A stretch of DNA of 64,000 nt from Azospirillum thiophilum (GCF_001305595.1 NZ_CP012402.1:386001-450000); one strand, 5' to 3'; shown: positions 9,063 to 18,140, counted from the first letter of the stretch. The notes: generated by a model from the sequence alone, not told the origin. Numbers and translations: made by a program.

Positions 9063-10745
9063 CTATATCAATGCACCTAAGTAGGGCCTGAATACTTCCA
9101 TCGCTCTTTCATACTGATTTGTGTCTAGAACCAATCCACCCTCCGATCCGACATGAAAAACTTCATCGTCTCTTAGCTTTAGATCGTAGCTTCCTTCGGA
9201 AGCTACGATGACCTGCGCATCTTTGGGCTGTTGCTCAAACATGAAATGCATGATTCTTTCAATGTGCTTTTCATCCTGCCCTTGCTGATTTGGGGCATCA
9301 ACAACAATAGGGCAACGAGGAGAAACACTATATCTTCTGCCGGTCGCGATTACTGCAAAGTAATACGCGAATAGAGAGCGTGGGGTAGTGCTCCCTCTTC
9401 CTAAATCTGGCGGCATTATGTCAGAAAGCATATTTTCTGGAGTGCTAACATCGAGGTATTTGCAAAATTCTTTAAGAATATTTGAGAAAAAGGATGTAAT
9501 GTCTTCAACTCGGTCTTGAGAAACCTGATGCTCCATCAGTCTCTTGAGTTCTGAAATCTCTTGCGTGACACCAGATATCTGCGAGTCAAGCGAGGCTATT
9601 CTCGCCCGAATAGAACTATCAGCTTCAAATTTTCCTTTTGCTCTTATTACGTCAATTAACTGAACGCCGCTTTTCCGGAAGGAAAGAATTTTCCTAATTG
9701 AGACGAGTTTTTCAGAAATCTTAGTAAGATTGTTTTGGTTTCTTGCGATCTTGAGATCGACAGTCTTAATGAGGGATTTGGCTCTGTTGGCGGCATGAAT
9801 AAAACTATCTTGATCTTTTACAAGCCCAAATTGGGCGGTTGATGAATTTGAGAATGCATTTCCGCAGGTTGGGCAAAATATTTCTTTTGGCTGCTTTATA
9901 AGGAAACGAATGCTATCGTCCATGTCGCACAGTGCAGCTGTGGCAATATCTCTTTGTTCTTGCCAAATTCTCTTTTCTTCTTTTAGTCCAGCTATTTTTG
10001 CTTTGTACAACTCCTCTAATGCCATGAGTGTATTGAATTCCTTTATAAGAGAAGTGACCTGAGATTCAAAATTTGATAGGTCTAGTGATACTTTAACGTC
10101 AGGCATTGACGCACCGAGCGCAGATAGTGCTTGATGGGCACCATCTCGCAAACGAAGTATTTTCTTTCTTTCAGTTTTTTTTGATTCCATTTGAGCCCAT
10201 GCAATGTAATACTCCCTTGACTTGAGTCCAATATGGTATTCAGCTAAGGATCTTTTTGATTGGTTTCTGGTAAGTTCTTTAAAGGAATTCCAAGCAGAAG
10301 ACCAACTTTTATCCTGATCCATATAAAATGGCGCAAAAATATGAGCACAAGAAGGAGATACAGGATTTCCAGCCTCATCTCCGATCAGCATCCCAAAGTC
10401 AAGAATCTCGGACCAAAATCGAGATAATTTGTCTGAGCTGCTTGACTCTATTAATAGGCCTCTATCTTCTGAATATACTGACGTATATCCAGCTGTTCTT
10501 AAAACAACATATTCTTGATTATTGATTGTTATTTCCAAAAGTGTGCTAACAGAAGCTTTCTGCCATTTCTTATCAACTTTGTGAGGTTGCGTTCCAAATG
10601 CCTCATATAGACTCTTCATTATCGCGGATTTTCCCTTCTGGTTTGCCGCTACTATCAGGTTTCGGCTCGGAGTAAATTTTATTATCAAGCCGCTGCGCTC
10701 GTTCTGGGATAGCAAGCAAAGACGAGAAAATTTCAGTATGCGCAT
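9063..10745 (-). CDS. SMC/ABC-type ATPase with zinc-knuckle, defence-associated
   Basis: A 560-residue ATPase in AT-rich DNA. The N-terminus has an altered Walker A, AANQKGKS (33-40), followed by a KSLYEAFG helix; the C-terminal half has a Walker B-like IVVDAPNQQGQDE and a VIVASEGS switch strand. Between them are coiled-coil stretches (about 180-280 and 310-420) around one CPTCG pair at 291-295, placed like a Rad50 zinc hook. The layout fits ABC ATPases of Lamassu (LmuB-like) and ABC-three-component conflict systems. The start at 10745 has AAGGA nine bases upstream. It lies 57 bp after the DUF4297 gene and is likely its operon partner. Exact family is inferred. Confidence 0.75.
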   Translation of the reverse strand: MRILKFSRLCLLSQNERSGLIIKFTPSRNLIVAANQKGKSAIMKSLYEAFGTQPHKVDKKWQKASVSTLLEITINNQEYVVLRTAGYTSVYSEDRGLLIESSSSDKLSRFWSEILDFGMLIGDEAGNPVSPSCAHIFAPFYMDQDKSWSSAWNSFKELTRNQSKRSLAEYHIGLKSREYYIAWAQMESKKTERKKILRLRDGAHQALSALGASMPDVKVSLDLSNFESQVTSLIKEFNTLMALEELYKAKIAGLKEEKRIWQEQRDIATAALCDMDDSIRFLIKQPKEIFCPTCGNAFSNSSTAQFGLVKDQDSFIHAANRAKSLIKTVDLKIARNQNNLTKISEKLVSIRKILSFRKSGVQLIDVIRAKGKFEADSSIRARIASLDSQISGVTQEISELKRLMEHQVSQDRVEDITSFFSNILKEFCKYLDVSTPENMLSDIMPPDLGRGSTTPRSLFAYYFAVIATGRRYSVSPRCPIVVDAPNQQGQDEKHIERIMHFMFEQQPKDAQVIVASEGSYDLKLRDDEVFHVGSEGGLVLDTNQYERAMEVFRPYLGALI

Positions 10746-10802
10746 TGTTTTGGTTCCTTAATGAGTGGATAAGGCGATAGAGACTAAGGTTACGATTTTC
10801 GT

Positions 10803-11903
10803 TCATTCAAAAATCTCATATGCTTCGACTATTGCGCCACTAAATGATAGATCAGAAGCGTCACGAATATCTAGATCTTCGATTTTCAGATTTGATAAAA
10901 GTTTAGCCGTATCCAAATATGTTTCAGGAAGAGTTCCAGAAACTTTATAGATTTTAAGAATATCTAGGGATGCGTTCGAGAATTTTATATAATTTGCGCA
11001 ACCTTTATTGCGCATATAAATATATTTTTGACAATTTCTCTCCATTTTCTCGATAAATGGACCCTTTTTCCCTATTCCCATAAGCTCTTCCTTTATGTAT
11101 GGCCAACACCGGTCAAAATTTGGTGCGCTGGATGCTTTTGCCAAAAATTCCTCTAATTCCGTTGCGGAAAGTGATTTTTCTTCACAAATTTCTTCGTAAC
11201 TCGAAAATTTTCTCGCTGTTCCGATCTTATCCTCAACTTTTAGAATCAACGTGTCCGAAACCCCACGTATGGGGGAATGACCATCAAGTTCTCCTCTCTT
11301 CTTCATCTCTTCTTCAATAAAGTAATAAATAGCGGCTCTATGATCATTGATACCCAATTTTGTTTTTTCAATCAAGAATACTTTCCGATATTCCTCATCA
11401 GGAGCTGTGCTGCAATCCTCTTTTATTGTATTGGAAATAGTTTTCCAATCATCCTCATGGACCATCGTGCCAGTAATAAGAAAATCACCAGTACTAGATT
11501 TTCTGCCACTAGAGAGGGTTATGTGTATCTTTGCGTTAGTAATTAAACCGCAAATTTTCAAATGTTCTCCAAATTGCTGATAATTTTTGTACATTCTTCC
11601 AACAATGGATTTTGGAGGTAAGGCTCCAATTTCCTCAGATATCTTTGAGGGCGTGCAATTATTACCTTCCCAACCTTTAATTTGATAGCTCTCGATGCAA
11701 TTCGGTGTAATGCAATCATGAACAATTATAAGATCATCAATCCAATCAAAAAAAGCCCTATAGTTACTATTCCGCTGATGAATATTTAGAACCTTTAATA
11801 AAGAAGCGTCGGCTTGAAAGCGAAATCGGTCCGCCGCCCTTGCCCCATCTATTTCGCGAGCTTCTGTAATCTTTCCGATAATTTTGTTCATGATGCGAGG
11901 CAC
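10803..11903 (-). CDS. DUF4297 (Cap4-like) nuclease-effector protein
   Basis: A 366-residue protein with an N-terminal DUF4297 domain. It opens with REIDGARAADRFRFQ, typical of the family, then an acidic pair at 56-57 (FDWIDD) and QIK at 74-76 (SYQIKGW), matching the D...[EQ]xK core of PD-(D/E)xK nucleases such as Cap4. The C-terminal 200 residues are unrecognised and could sense a trigger or bind the ATPase. The start is GTG 11903 or ATG 11891; neither has a clear ribosome site. A TATAAT lies on this strand at 11942-11947. DUF4297 effectors occur in CBASS and Lamassu; here the partner is an SMC-like ATPase. Confidence 0.75.
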   Translation of the reverse strand: MPRIMNKIIGKITEAREIDGARAADRFRFQADASLLKVLNIHQRNSNYRAFFDWIDDLIIVHDCITPNCIESYQIKGWEGNNCTPSKISEEIGALPPKSIVGRMYKNYQQFGEHLKICGLITNAKIHITLSSGRKSSTGDFLITGTMVHEDDWKTISNTIKEDCSTAPDEEYRKVFLIEKTKLGINDHRAAIYYFIEEEMKKRGELDGHSPIRGVSDTLILKVEDKIGTARKFSSYEEICEEKSLSATELEEFLAKASSAPNFDRCWPYIKEELMGIGKKGPFIEKMERNCQKYIYMRNKGCANYIKFSNASLDILKIYKVSGTLPETYLDTAKLLSNLKIEDLDIRDASDLSFSGAIVEAYEIFE

Positions 11904-12200
11904 CGTATAAGGGTGGATGATGGAACCATCTCACTTGTCAAATTATACGCAAAAGCTACACACGAATCTATCGTTGAGATGAGTTCCGTGCAATGGGGTG
12001 ACTGAACACGCATATCTATCAGAATGTGATATCGGCTTGGTGGTGGATGGTACTGTTACCACCACAAGGTCTACACCCTCCACATATTCCTATTGAGTAT
12101 GCTCGCCCCTCCCGCCATTCCCACAACGCATTGAACCCGCATAGTTATGTGTGTTACCCCCGACGGACCAGAAATATCCCTTTGAAAAGGAGGGGTTCGC
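11904..12200. other. Right flank of the AT-rich island, divergent promoter region
   Basis: About 297 bp where composition changes from AT-rich (left) to GC-rich (right). It holds a TATAAT on the minus strand at 11942-11947, likely part of the nuclease promoter, and an inverted repeat TGGTA-CTGT-TACCA at 12048-12061 inside a wider GTGGTGG/CCACCAC pair at 12040-12065. No tRNA, integrase or clear attachment repeat is seen at this border. Confidence 0.5.
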
Positions 12201-12785
12201 GTGGCGTCCGTTGCCCAGAAGATCGCGTTCGCGCCGGTGGAAACCCGTCGTGCCCTCGTCTATGCCGCCCTGTCGCGGAGCCAGGGGGCCGTCGCCATGA
12301 ACATGGCGGTGGACTCCGTCCAGACCTCGATCGACCGTCTCAAGCGGGTGCTGTTCCCCTGGATGGTGCTGGATTTCCGCGGGGAGCCGACCAAGACCAA
12401 GGCGCTCTGCATCTTCAAGATGTTCCTCAGCGACAAGGAGGATGACACCGCCGCCTACGCCAAGCTGTCGAGCGAGATGAAGACGGTGGAGCAGAACTCC
12501 AAGCTCGCCAAGAGCATGAGCTGGTTCAAGCGGGTGAAGACCTCGAAATCCCGCACCGTCGACAGCAACATCTTCGACGACATGTTCCTCCTGCATCTGG
12601 AAAACGATCCCAAGGACACGCTGAGATACCAGATGAACCAGGAGCTCTTCGCCCAGATCCTGCGCACGCCGCCGACGCTCAGCCAGGGCAAGGATGTGCT
12701 GGCCGCCGTCCGCACCATCCGCCAGACCTGCAAGGAGGCCGGCTTCGACCTGAAGAATCTCGGGCTGTCCGACAGCTTCACCTGA
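12201..12785 (+). CDS. Hypothetical protein
   Basis: A 194-residue predicted cytoplasmic protein starting at GTG with a strong AGGAGG nine or so bases upstream. It is largely helical, rich in lysine and charged residues, with no membrane segment, signal peptide or metal-binding cluster. Codon use and GC content match the chromosomal core and not the AT-rich pair to its left. It is not recognised. Segments such as DRLKRVLFPWMVLDFRG and FDDMFLLHLENDPKDTLRYQM look globular and conserved in character. It lies between the island and a hydrolase gene with 106 bp to the latter, and there is no sign of co-transcription with either. Confidence 0.7.
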   Translation: MASVAQKIAFAPVETRRALVYAALSRSQGAVAMNMAVDSVQTSIDRLKRVLFPWMVLDFRGEPTKTKALCIFKMFLSDKEDDTAAYAKLSSEMKTVEQNSKLAKSMSWFKRVKTSKSRTVDSNIFDDMFLLHLENDPKDTLRYQMNQELFAQILRTPPTLSQGKDVLAAVRTIRQTCKEAGFDLKNLGLSDSFT

Positions 12786-12891
12786 TCCGGCGCCCCCCCT
12801 TGCGGCGTTCCGGTTGCCCGGCCTACCCTCGGGGCCGGCTATGACCTTCGGCAGTCTCCGGTCGGGTCGCGCACTGGAAGGAGGCAGGGCC

Positions 12892-14025
12892 ATGCAGCGT
12901 TGCGGACGGGGCCGAGCGGATGTGGCCCCAACTCGGGCCGCGGGCTCGCCGATGCGGGGGCTGGCGCTGGCCGCAGCGGTCCTGCTGGGTCTTGCGCTCC
13001 TGCCCATCCCTGCCGACGCCGGGCCTGCCGCCGGGTCCGACCGCCTGCAACGGCTGCTCGACCGTTTCCTGGCCGACGAGGAACTCGACGGCGGAATCCT
13101 GCTGGTGTCCGGTCCCGATGGCCGGCGCGTCGTCGTGTCGGGCATCGCCGACCGGCGCGGCAAGCGGCCGGTGACGGAGGATACGCGCTTCTACGTCGCC
13201 TCGGTCGGCAAGATGGCGACCGCCGTCGCGGTGTTGCAGCAGGTGGAGGAGGGGCTGGCGGCGCTCGACCAGCCGGTGCGGGCGTTGGCGGGGGATCTGC
13301 CGCTCGGCCGCCTCGCGAATGCCGGCCGGGCGCGGCTGGTCCATCTGCTCGACCACAGTTCGGGCATTCCCGACTATCTCACCGACGCCTATGCGGAGGA
13401 CGAGGCGGCCGATCCCGACCGGTTGCCGCGCGGCGGCGCGCTGCTGGCCTATGCCCATGGCGAGCCGGCGACCGGTCCAGTCGGCGGGCATTACGCCTAT
13501 TCCAACAGCAACTATGTCCTGCTTGGCCACATCGCGTCGGTGCGCGACGGGGCTCCCTTCGCGCAGGTGCTGCAACGCCGGGTGCTGGAGCGGGCCGGCA
13601 TGGCGTCGACCAGTGTCGGCGCCGATCCGCGCGACCGCAGCCTTGCCCATGGCTATGACGGGGAGGGCGACGTCAGCCGCCGGTCCTGGGCGGCCACGAC
13701 CGGCGACGGGCCGCTGGTCGCCACCGCCGGGGATTTGGAACGGTTCGTCTTCGCCCTGTTCCGCGACGGCCGCCTGCTGGGGCCGGCGATGGTCAGGCGC
13801 ATGCAGGCCCCATCGGAGAACGAGGAGGGGCAGGGGCTGGGCGTCGCGCTGTGGACGGATCGCTGGGGCCGCGGCGTCGGCCATGACGGACGCTATGACG
13901 GGTTCGAGGCCGATGTCCGCTATTACCCCGGCCGGCGGATGGCCTTGATTTTCCTCACCAACGGCAACCAGCAGAGCGACGATGCCCTGCTGGATGCGGT
14001 GGCGGCCGAGCTGTTCGGGAAATGA
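12892..14025 (+). CDS. Serine hydrolase, beta-lactamase/class C family
   Basis: A 377-residue exported protein of the beta-lactamase/transpeptidase-like fold. A signal peptide covers about residues 22-43 after a short basic leader. The catalytic motifs are SVGK (S104 and K107) and YSN (203-205), with GHDG near residue 335 in the place of the KTG box. Such proteins are usually esterases, D-aminopeptidases or peptidoglycan-active enzymes; few are true beta-lactamases. The ATG at 12892 was chosen for the GGAGG 7-8 bases upstream. Substrate is unknown. It is followed by a convergent SDR gene. Confidence 0.85.
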   Translation: MQRCGRGRADVAPTRAAGSPMRGLALAAAVLLGLALLPIPADAGPAAGSDRLQRLLDRFLADEELDGGILLVSGPDGRRVVVSGIADRRGKRPVTEDTRFYVASVGKMATAVAVLQQVEEGLAALDQPVRALAGDLPLGRLANAGRARLVHLLDHSSGIPDYLTDAYAEDEAADPDRLPRGGALLAYAHGEPATGPVGGHYAYSNSNYVLLGHIASVRDGAPFAQVLQRRVLERAGMASTSVGADPRDRSLAHGYDGEGDVSRRSWAATTGDGPLVATAGDLERFVFALFRDGRLLGPAMVRRMQAPSENEEGQGLGVALWTDRWGRGVGHDGRYDGFEADVRYYPGRRMALIFLTNGNQQSDDALLDAVAAELFGK

Positions 14026-14175
14026 GTCCCGCCGGCCCGGGGCCGGCGGTACACTGTGTTCGCAACGGGGCCGGAGATCCGGCGGTGCCGGATGGATGGA
14101 ACAGTGAACAGGGTGCGGAAACCTGTTTCACGGCGTTCCAAACGTTCCATCCGCCGCCCGCCCGGCCTGCTCCGG

Positions 14176-14952
14176 TCAGGGCATGAACTGCCCGCCGTTG
14201 ACGTCCAGCACCTGCCCGGTGATGTAGCCGGAACAGGCGTGCGAGGCGAAGAACAGGAAGGTCGGGGCGCATTCGGCGGGTTGGCCGAAGCGGCCCATCG
14301 GGATGCCGGTCGACACCCGGGCCTTGGCCGCCTCGTCCTTGTCGGCGTGGAAGGCGGTGTCGAAGGTGCCCGGCGACACCGTGTTGAAGCGGATGCCGTC
14401 CTTGGTGTGGAAGGCGACCCAGTTCTTCTGGATGTTGTGCAGCCACGCCTTGGCCGCGCCATACAGCCCGGCCCCCGGCCCGCCGCCGGTGTAGCCGGCG
14501 ACCGAGCCGACCAGGATGACCGAGGCGGTCTGCCCGCTCTCCCCGGCCGACCGGCGCAGGTGCGGCAGCGCATGCTTGGTCGTCATCAGGGCGGAGCGGG
14601 CGTTGAGGTCGGTCACCGCGTCGAAGAAGGAATCGTCGATCTCCTCCAGCGGTTTGCGGCCGACCAGCCCGCCGGCATTGTTGATCAGCACGTCGATGCC
14701 GCCGAACCGCTCGACGAAGGCATCCACCACCGCCTTGCAGGCGTCGCCGGAGCAGAGGTCGCCGGCGAAGAAGGCGGCCTCGCCGCCGTCCGCCGCCATG
14801 GCGGCCAGCGTGGCGTCGAGCCCGGCCGGCTCCTTGCGGCCGTTGATGCCGACCTTGGCGCCGCGGCGGGCGAAGGCCTGCGCCGCGGCCAGCCCGATCC
14901 CCTGGGTGGAGCCGGTGATCAGGACGCGGCGGCCCTTCAGATCGTCGAACAT
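14176..14952 (-). CDS. SDR family NAD(P)-dependent oxidoreductase
   Basis: A 258-residue classical short-chain dehydrogenase. It has the nucleotide-binding TGSTQGIG (residues 14-21), NNAG, a catalytic serine in LVGSVAG and the YGAAK active-site pair, then a C-terminal NGG typical of the family. It is the last gene of the minus-strand sugar-acid operon, 18 bp after tctA, so it probably oxidises or reduces a sugar or sugar acid brought in by the TTT transporter. A galactose or sugar-lactone related dehydrogenase is possible, but the substrate cannot be read from the sequence. Confidence 0.85.
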   Translation of the reverse strand: MFDDLKGRRVLITGSTQGIGLAAAQAFARRGAKVGINGRKEPAGLDATLAAMAADGGEAAFFAGDLCSGDACKAVVDAFVERFGGIDVLINNAGGLVGRKPLEEIDDSFFDAVTDLNARSALMTTKHALPHLRRSAGESGQTASVILVGSVAGYTGGGPGAGLYGAAKAWLHNIQKNWVAFHTKDGIRFNTVSPGTFDTAFHADKDEAAKARVSTGIPMGRFGQPAECAPTFLFFASHACSGYITGQVLDVNGGQFMP

Positions 14953-14970
14953 GGACGTGTTCCCTTATTG

Positions 14971-16497
14971 TCAGGCTTGATTGAGCGGGCTGGCGGTGCC
15001 GCCGGCGCGGCTCTCCAGCCGGTGCGCCCGCCAGCGCTTCACCAGCGGCAGCAGCAGCGTCAGGATGGCGATGGACAGCAGGATCGCGGTGATCGGCCGG
15101 CTGTAGAGGAAGTCGTAGCTGCCGCCCGACAGCGACAGCGCCCGGCGGAAGTTGGCCTCGGCCATCGGCCCCATGATCAGCGCCAGCACCACCGGCGAGG
15201 CCGGGAAGTCCCACTTCTGCATGAAGTAGCCGGCGATGCCGGCGGCCAGCATGATCCCGATGTCGAACAGGCTGTTGTTGATGGCATAGGTGCCGACCAC
15301 GCACAGCACCAGGATGACCGGAGTCAGCACCGACTTCGGCATCTGCAGCACCCGGCCCATGAAGCGCAGCGACCCCAGCCCGATCACCAGCATGGCGACG
15401 TAGCAGAACAGCATCCCGGCGAACAGGGTGAAGACCAGATCCGCATGTTCCTTGAACAGCAGCGGTCCCGGCTGCAGCCCCTGCAGCGTCAGGGCGCCCA
15501 GCATCACGGCGGTCACCGCGTCGCCGGGGATGCCCAGCGTCAGCATGGTCAGCAGCGCGCCGCCGGTGCAGCCGTTGGCCCCGGCCTCGCAGGCGGCGAC
15601 GCCGGCCAGCTCGCCCTTGCCGTAATTCTCCGGCGTCCGGCTGAAGCGCTTGGCCTCGTTGTAGGCGACATAGGCGGCGATGTCGGCGCCGGCGCCGGGG
15701 ATGATGCCGATCACCACGCCCAGCCCGGTGGAGCGCGCCACGGTGCCGAGCATCCGGCGGTAGGTCGGCCAGTCGGGGATGATGCGGCCCAGCGCCGCCG
15801 CCATGCCGAGCCGGACCTTCGGATCCTCCAGCGACTTGAAGGCTTCGGCGGCGGCGAACAGCCCGATCATCACCGGGATGAAGGGGACGTTGAACAGCTC
15901 GGTATAGCCGCCGGTGAAGCGGGGAAAGCCGTCCATCGGGTCCATGCCGACCGTGGCGATCAGCAGCCCGAGGAAGCCGGCGATCAGCCCCTTCACCACC
16001 GACCGGCCGGAGATGCTGGCGATGATGCTCAGGCCGAAGACGGCGAGCGCGAAGCTCTCAGACGCGCTGAACTCCAGGGCGAAGCCGGCCAGCAGCGGCG
16101 CCATGAAGATCAGGACGATGATGCTGGCGGTGCCGCCCAGGAAGGAGGACAGCGTCGCCGTGCCCAGCGCCACGCCGGCCATGCCCTTCTTGGTCAGCTC
16201 GAACCCGTCCATCGCCGTGGCGGCGGCGGCCGGGGTGCCGGGGATGCGCAGCAGGATCGCGGTGACCGACCCGCCATAGATGCCGCCGAAGAAGACGCCG
16301 GAGATCATCAGCAGGCCCGACACCGGGTCCATGCCGAAGGTGAAGGGCAGCAGGATGGCGACGCCCATCGTCGCGGTCAGGCCGGGCAGGGCGCCGATGA
16401 GGATGCCGAGCGCGACGCCGACCAACGCCAGCAGCAGCGCCAGCGGGTTGGCGGCCAGCGCCGCGAAGCCGCCCATCAGGAGGTCGAGTTCATGCAT
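14971..16497 (-). CDS. tctA: TctA-family large membrane subunit of a TTT transporter
   Basis: A 508-residue integral membrane protein of the TctA family with about 11-12 helices. Family motifs include GALPGLTATMGVAILLPFT near the start and a repeat of the same type, IGIIPGAGADIAA, in the middle; both are the hallmark inverted motifs that line the substrate site. It is the channel-forming subunit of a tripartite tricarboxylate transporter driven by an ion gradient. It follows tctB and tctC in order. Linkage to dgoK and dgoA suggests a sugar acid such as galactonate as substrate, which is inference. Confidence 0.93.
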   Translation of the reverse strand: MHELDLLMGGFAALAANPLALLLALVGVALGILIGALPGLTATMGVAILLPFTFGMDPVSGLLMISGVFFGGIYGGSVTAILLRIPGTPAAAATAMDGFELTKKGMAGVALGTATLSSFLGGTASIIVLIFMAPLLAGFALEFSASESFALAVFGLSIIASISGRSVVKGLIAGFLGLLIATVGMDPMDGFPRFTGGYTELFNVPFIPVMIGLFAAAEAFKSLEDPKVRLGMAAALGRIIPDWPTYRRMLGTVARSTGLGVVIGIIPGAGADIAAYVAYNEAKRFSRTPENYGKGELAGVAACEAGANGCTGGALLTMLTLGIPGDAVTAVMLGALTLQGLQPGPLLFKEHADLVFTLFAGMLFCYVAMLVIGLGSLRFMGRVLQMPKSVLTPVILVLCVVGTYAINNSLFDIGIMLAAGIAGYFMQKWDFPASPVVLALIMGPMAEANFRRALSLSGGSYDFLYSRPITAILLSIAILTLLLPLVKRWRAHRLESRAGGTASPLNQA

Positions 16498-16533
16498 GGC
16501 GGCGGCTCCCGGTCGCGGGATTGGTGGTGCGGG

Positions 16534-17055
16534 TCATTCGAACAGGCTCCCCACCGGCAGCGGCACCTGCAGCGCGTAATGGAAGACCGCATAGATCAGC
16601 CCGGTCACGCCGACCGCCAGCACGGGGTTCCAGAGCGGGCTGCGCTGTCCCATCAGCGCCATGATGACGGCCATGTAGACGGCGGTGGCCGGGCCGTAGC
16701 CGACATACTCCATGGCGGCGATGCAGCCGGCGGTCGCCAGCATGCCCAGCGCCACGCCGGCATAGCCGGCGACGCCGACCGAAGGCCCGCCTGCTGCGGC
16801 TGCGGTCGGCGCCCGCAGCGTGTTGGCGATCAGGATCAGGCTCAGCAGGATCAGCGCGCCGGCATGGATGATGGGAAAGCGTGCCGCGCCGACGTCGGTC
16901 GCCAGCATGCTTTTCGGGAAATCGGCGGTGGTGGCGATGGCAGAGGCGGCGATGGCGATCAGCACGACGGAAATCACCAGATTGGCGATCTTCGTCGTCA
17001 TCGGGATCGCGTCGGACTGCCTTGACGCATCGCTCCGGGCGGGGGCGTTGCTCAT
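16534..17055 (-). CDS. tctB: TctB-family small membrane subunit of a TTT transporter
   Basis: A 173-residue protein with four predicted membrane helices, the usual size and topology of TctB. The N-terminal 25 residues are polar and contain a run of charged residues before the first helix. It lies between tctC and tctA in the same direction, 36 bp before tctA. Sequence conservation in this family is low, so the call leans on topology and context. Confidence 0.88.
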   Translation of the reverse strand: MSNAPARSDASRQSDAIPMTTKIANLVISVVLIAIAASAIATTADFPKSMLATDVGAARFPIIHAGALILLSLILIANTLRAPTAAAAGGPSVGVAGYAGVALGMLATAGCIAAMEYVGYGPATAVYMAVIMALMGQRSPLWNPVLAVGVTGLIYAVFHYALQVPLPVGSLFE

Positions 17056-17121
17056 GGTCCGGTCTTCTCACGAAGGAAGGCGCCCCGGCGGCGGACCGCC
17101 GGGGCCGGCAGCGGTCCGGCG

Positions 17122-18099
17122 TTACTTCGCCATGCCCAGCTTGGTCATCAGGTCCTTGAAGAAGGCGTTGTCCTTCTGCATGGCCTGGCCGAATTCCGGA
17201 CCGTCGGCATAGGCCCAGGTCAGGTTCATCTTGGCGAGCTGATCGCGGAAGGCCTGATCCTCGGCCGCCGCCTTGCTGGCGGTGCGCAGGGTATCGACCA
17301 CCGCGGCCGGGGTCTTCTTCGGCACGACGATGCCGCGCCAGGTGGCGACCGACAGGTCGATGCCCTTCTCCTTCAGGGTGGGCACGTCGGGGAAATTCTT
17401 CTGGCGCTGGTCGGCCATGACCGCGAGCATGCGGAGCTGGCCGGCGGCGAGCTGGCTCGACACCTCGGCCGGGCTGACGGAGACCGCTTCGATGTGGCCG
17501 CCCAGCAGTGAGGTGACGGCCGGGTTGGCGCCGTCGAACGGGATGTGGTTGAAGGTCGTGCCGGTCTTCTCCTCCAGCGCCTCGGCGGCGAGATGCCAGA
17601 TGGCGCCGGTGCCGGAATTGCCGATGCGGACCTTGCCGGGGTTGGCCTTGGCGTTCGCCAGGAACTCCTCCACCGTCTTCCACGGCGCGTCGGCCTTGAC
17701 GGTGATGGCGCTCGGCTCCGCGTTCAGGCGGGCGACGGGCGTGAAGTCGTCGACGGAGAAGCGGGCGACGCCCATGTGGGGCAGCAGGGTGATCTCGACA
17801 GTGCCCATGCCGACCTTGTAGCCGTCGGCGCGGGCGGCCATGATTTCGGTCAGGCCGACGGCACCGCCGCCGCCGGTCTTGTTGACCACGCCGATCGACT
17901 GCGGCAGCTGCTTCTTGGCCGAGTCGGCGAAGGCGCGGGCGACCAGATCGGTGCCGCCACCGGCGGCGTAGGGGACGATCAGCTCGATCGGCTTGGTCGG
18001 ATAGTCGGCGGCCTGGACGGTGGCGGCGCCGGCGATCAGCAGGCCGGCGGACAGGCCGGCCGACAGGATCGTGCGGGACAGGCGTGCGGAAACCTTCAT
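17122..18099 (-). CDS. tctC: Bug/TctC-family periplasmic binding protein
   Basis: A 325-residue exported solute receptor. The signal peptide (about 1-29) ends at VQAADYP, followed by the family opening YPTKPIELIVPYAAGGGTDLVAR, in which the GGG-T-D loop contacts the ligand carboxylate. The two-domain Bug fold continues with GTGAIWHLA and a C-terminal QKDNAFFKDLM segment. It binds the ligand for TctBA. A 95-bp gap to the upstream dgoA contains a 13-bp triple repeat. Confidence 0.93.
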   Translation of the reverse strand: MKVSARLSRTILSAGLSAGLLIAGAATVQAADYPTKPIELIVPYAAGGGTDLVARAFADSAKKQLPQSIGVVNKTGGGGAVGLTEIMAARADGYKVGMGTVEITLLPHMGVARFSVDDFTPVARLNAEPSAITVKADAPWKTVEEFLANAKANPGKVRIGNSGTGAIWHLAAEALEEKTGTTFNHIPFDGANPAVTSLLGGHIEAVSVSPAEVSSQLAAGQLRMLAVMADQRQKNFPDVPTLKEKGIDLSVATWRGIVVPKKTPAAVVDTLRTASKAAAEDQAFRDQLAKMNLTWAYADGPEFGQAMQKDNAFFKDLMTKLGMAK

Positions 18100-18140
18100 G
18101 GCATTCCCTCTATGGTGCGCCGGCTTGCGTGCCGGTCGTT

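Noticed and set aside
10603..10806. 67-codon frame as a third component of the defence pair
   Set aside because: Most of it overlaps the ATPase coding region out of frame; only about 20 codons lie in the spacer. Kept only as a possible leader.
14056..17025. 989-codon rightward frame antisense to the SDR, tctA and tctB genes
   Set aside because: Low-complexity His/Gln/Arg product and no ribosome site; the minus-strand genes are clear family members.
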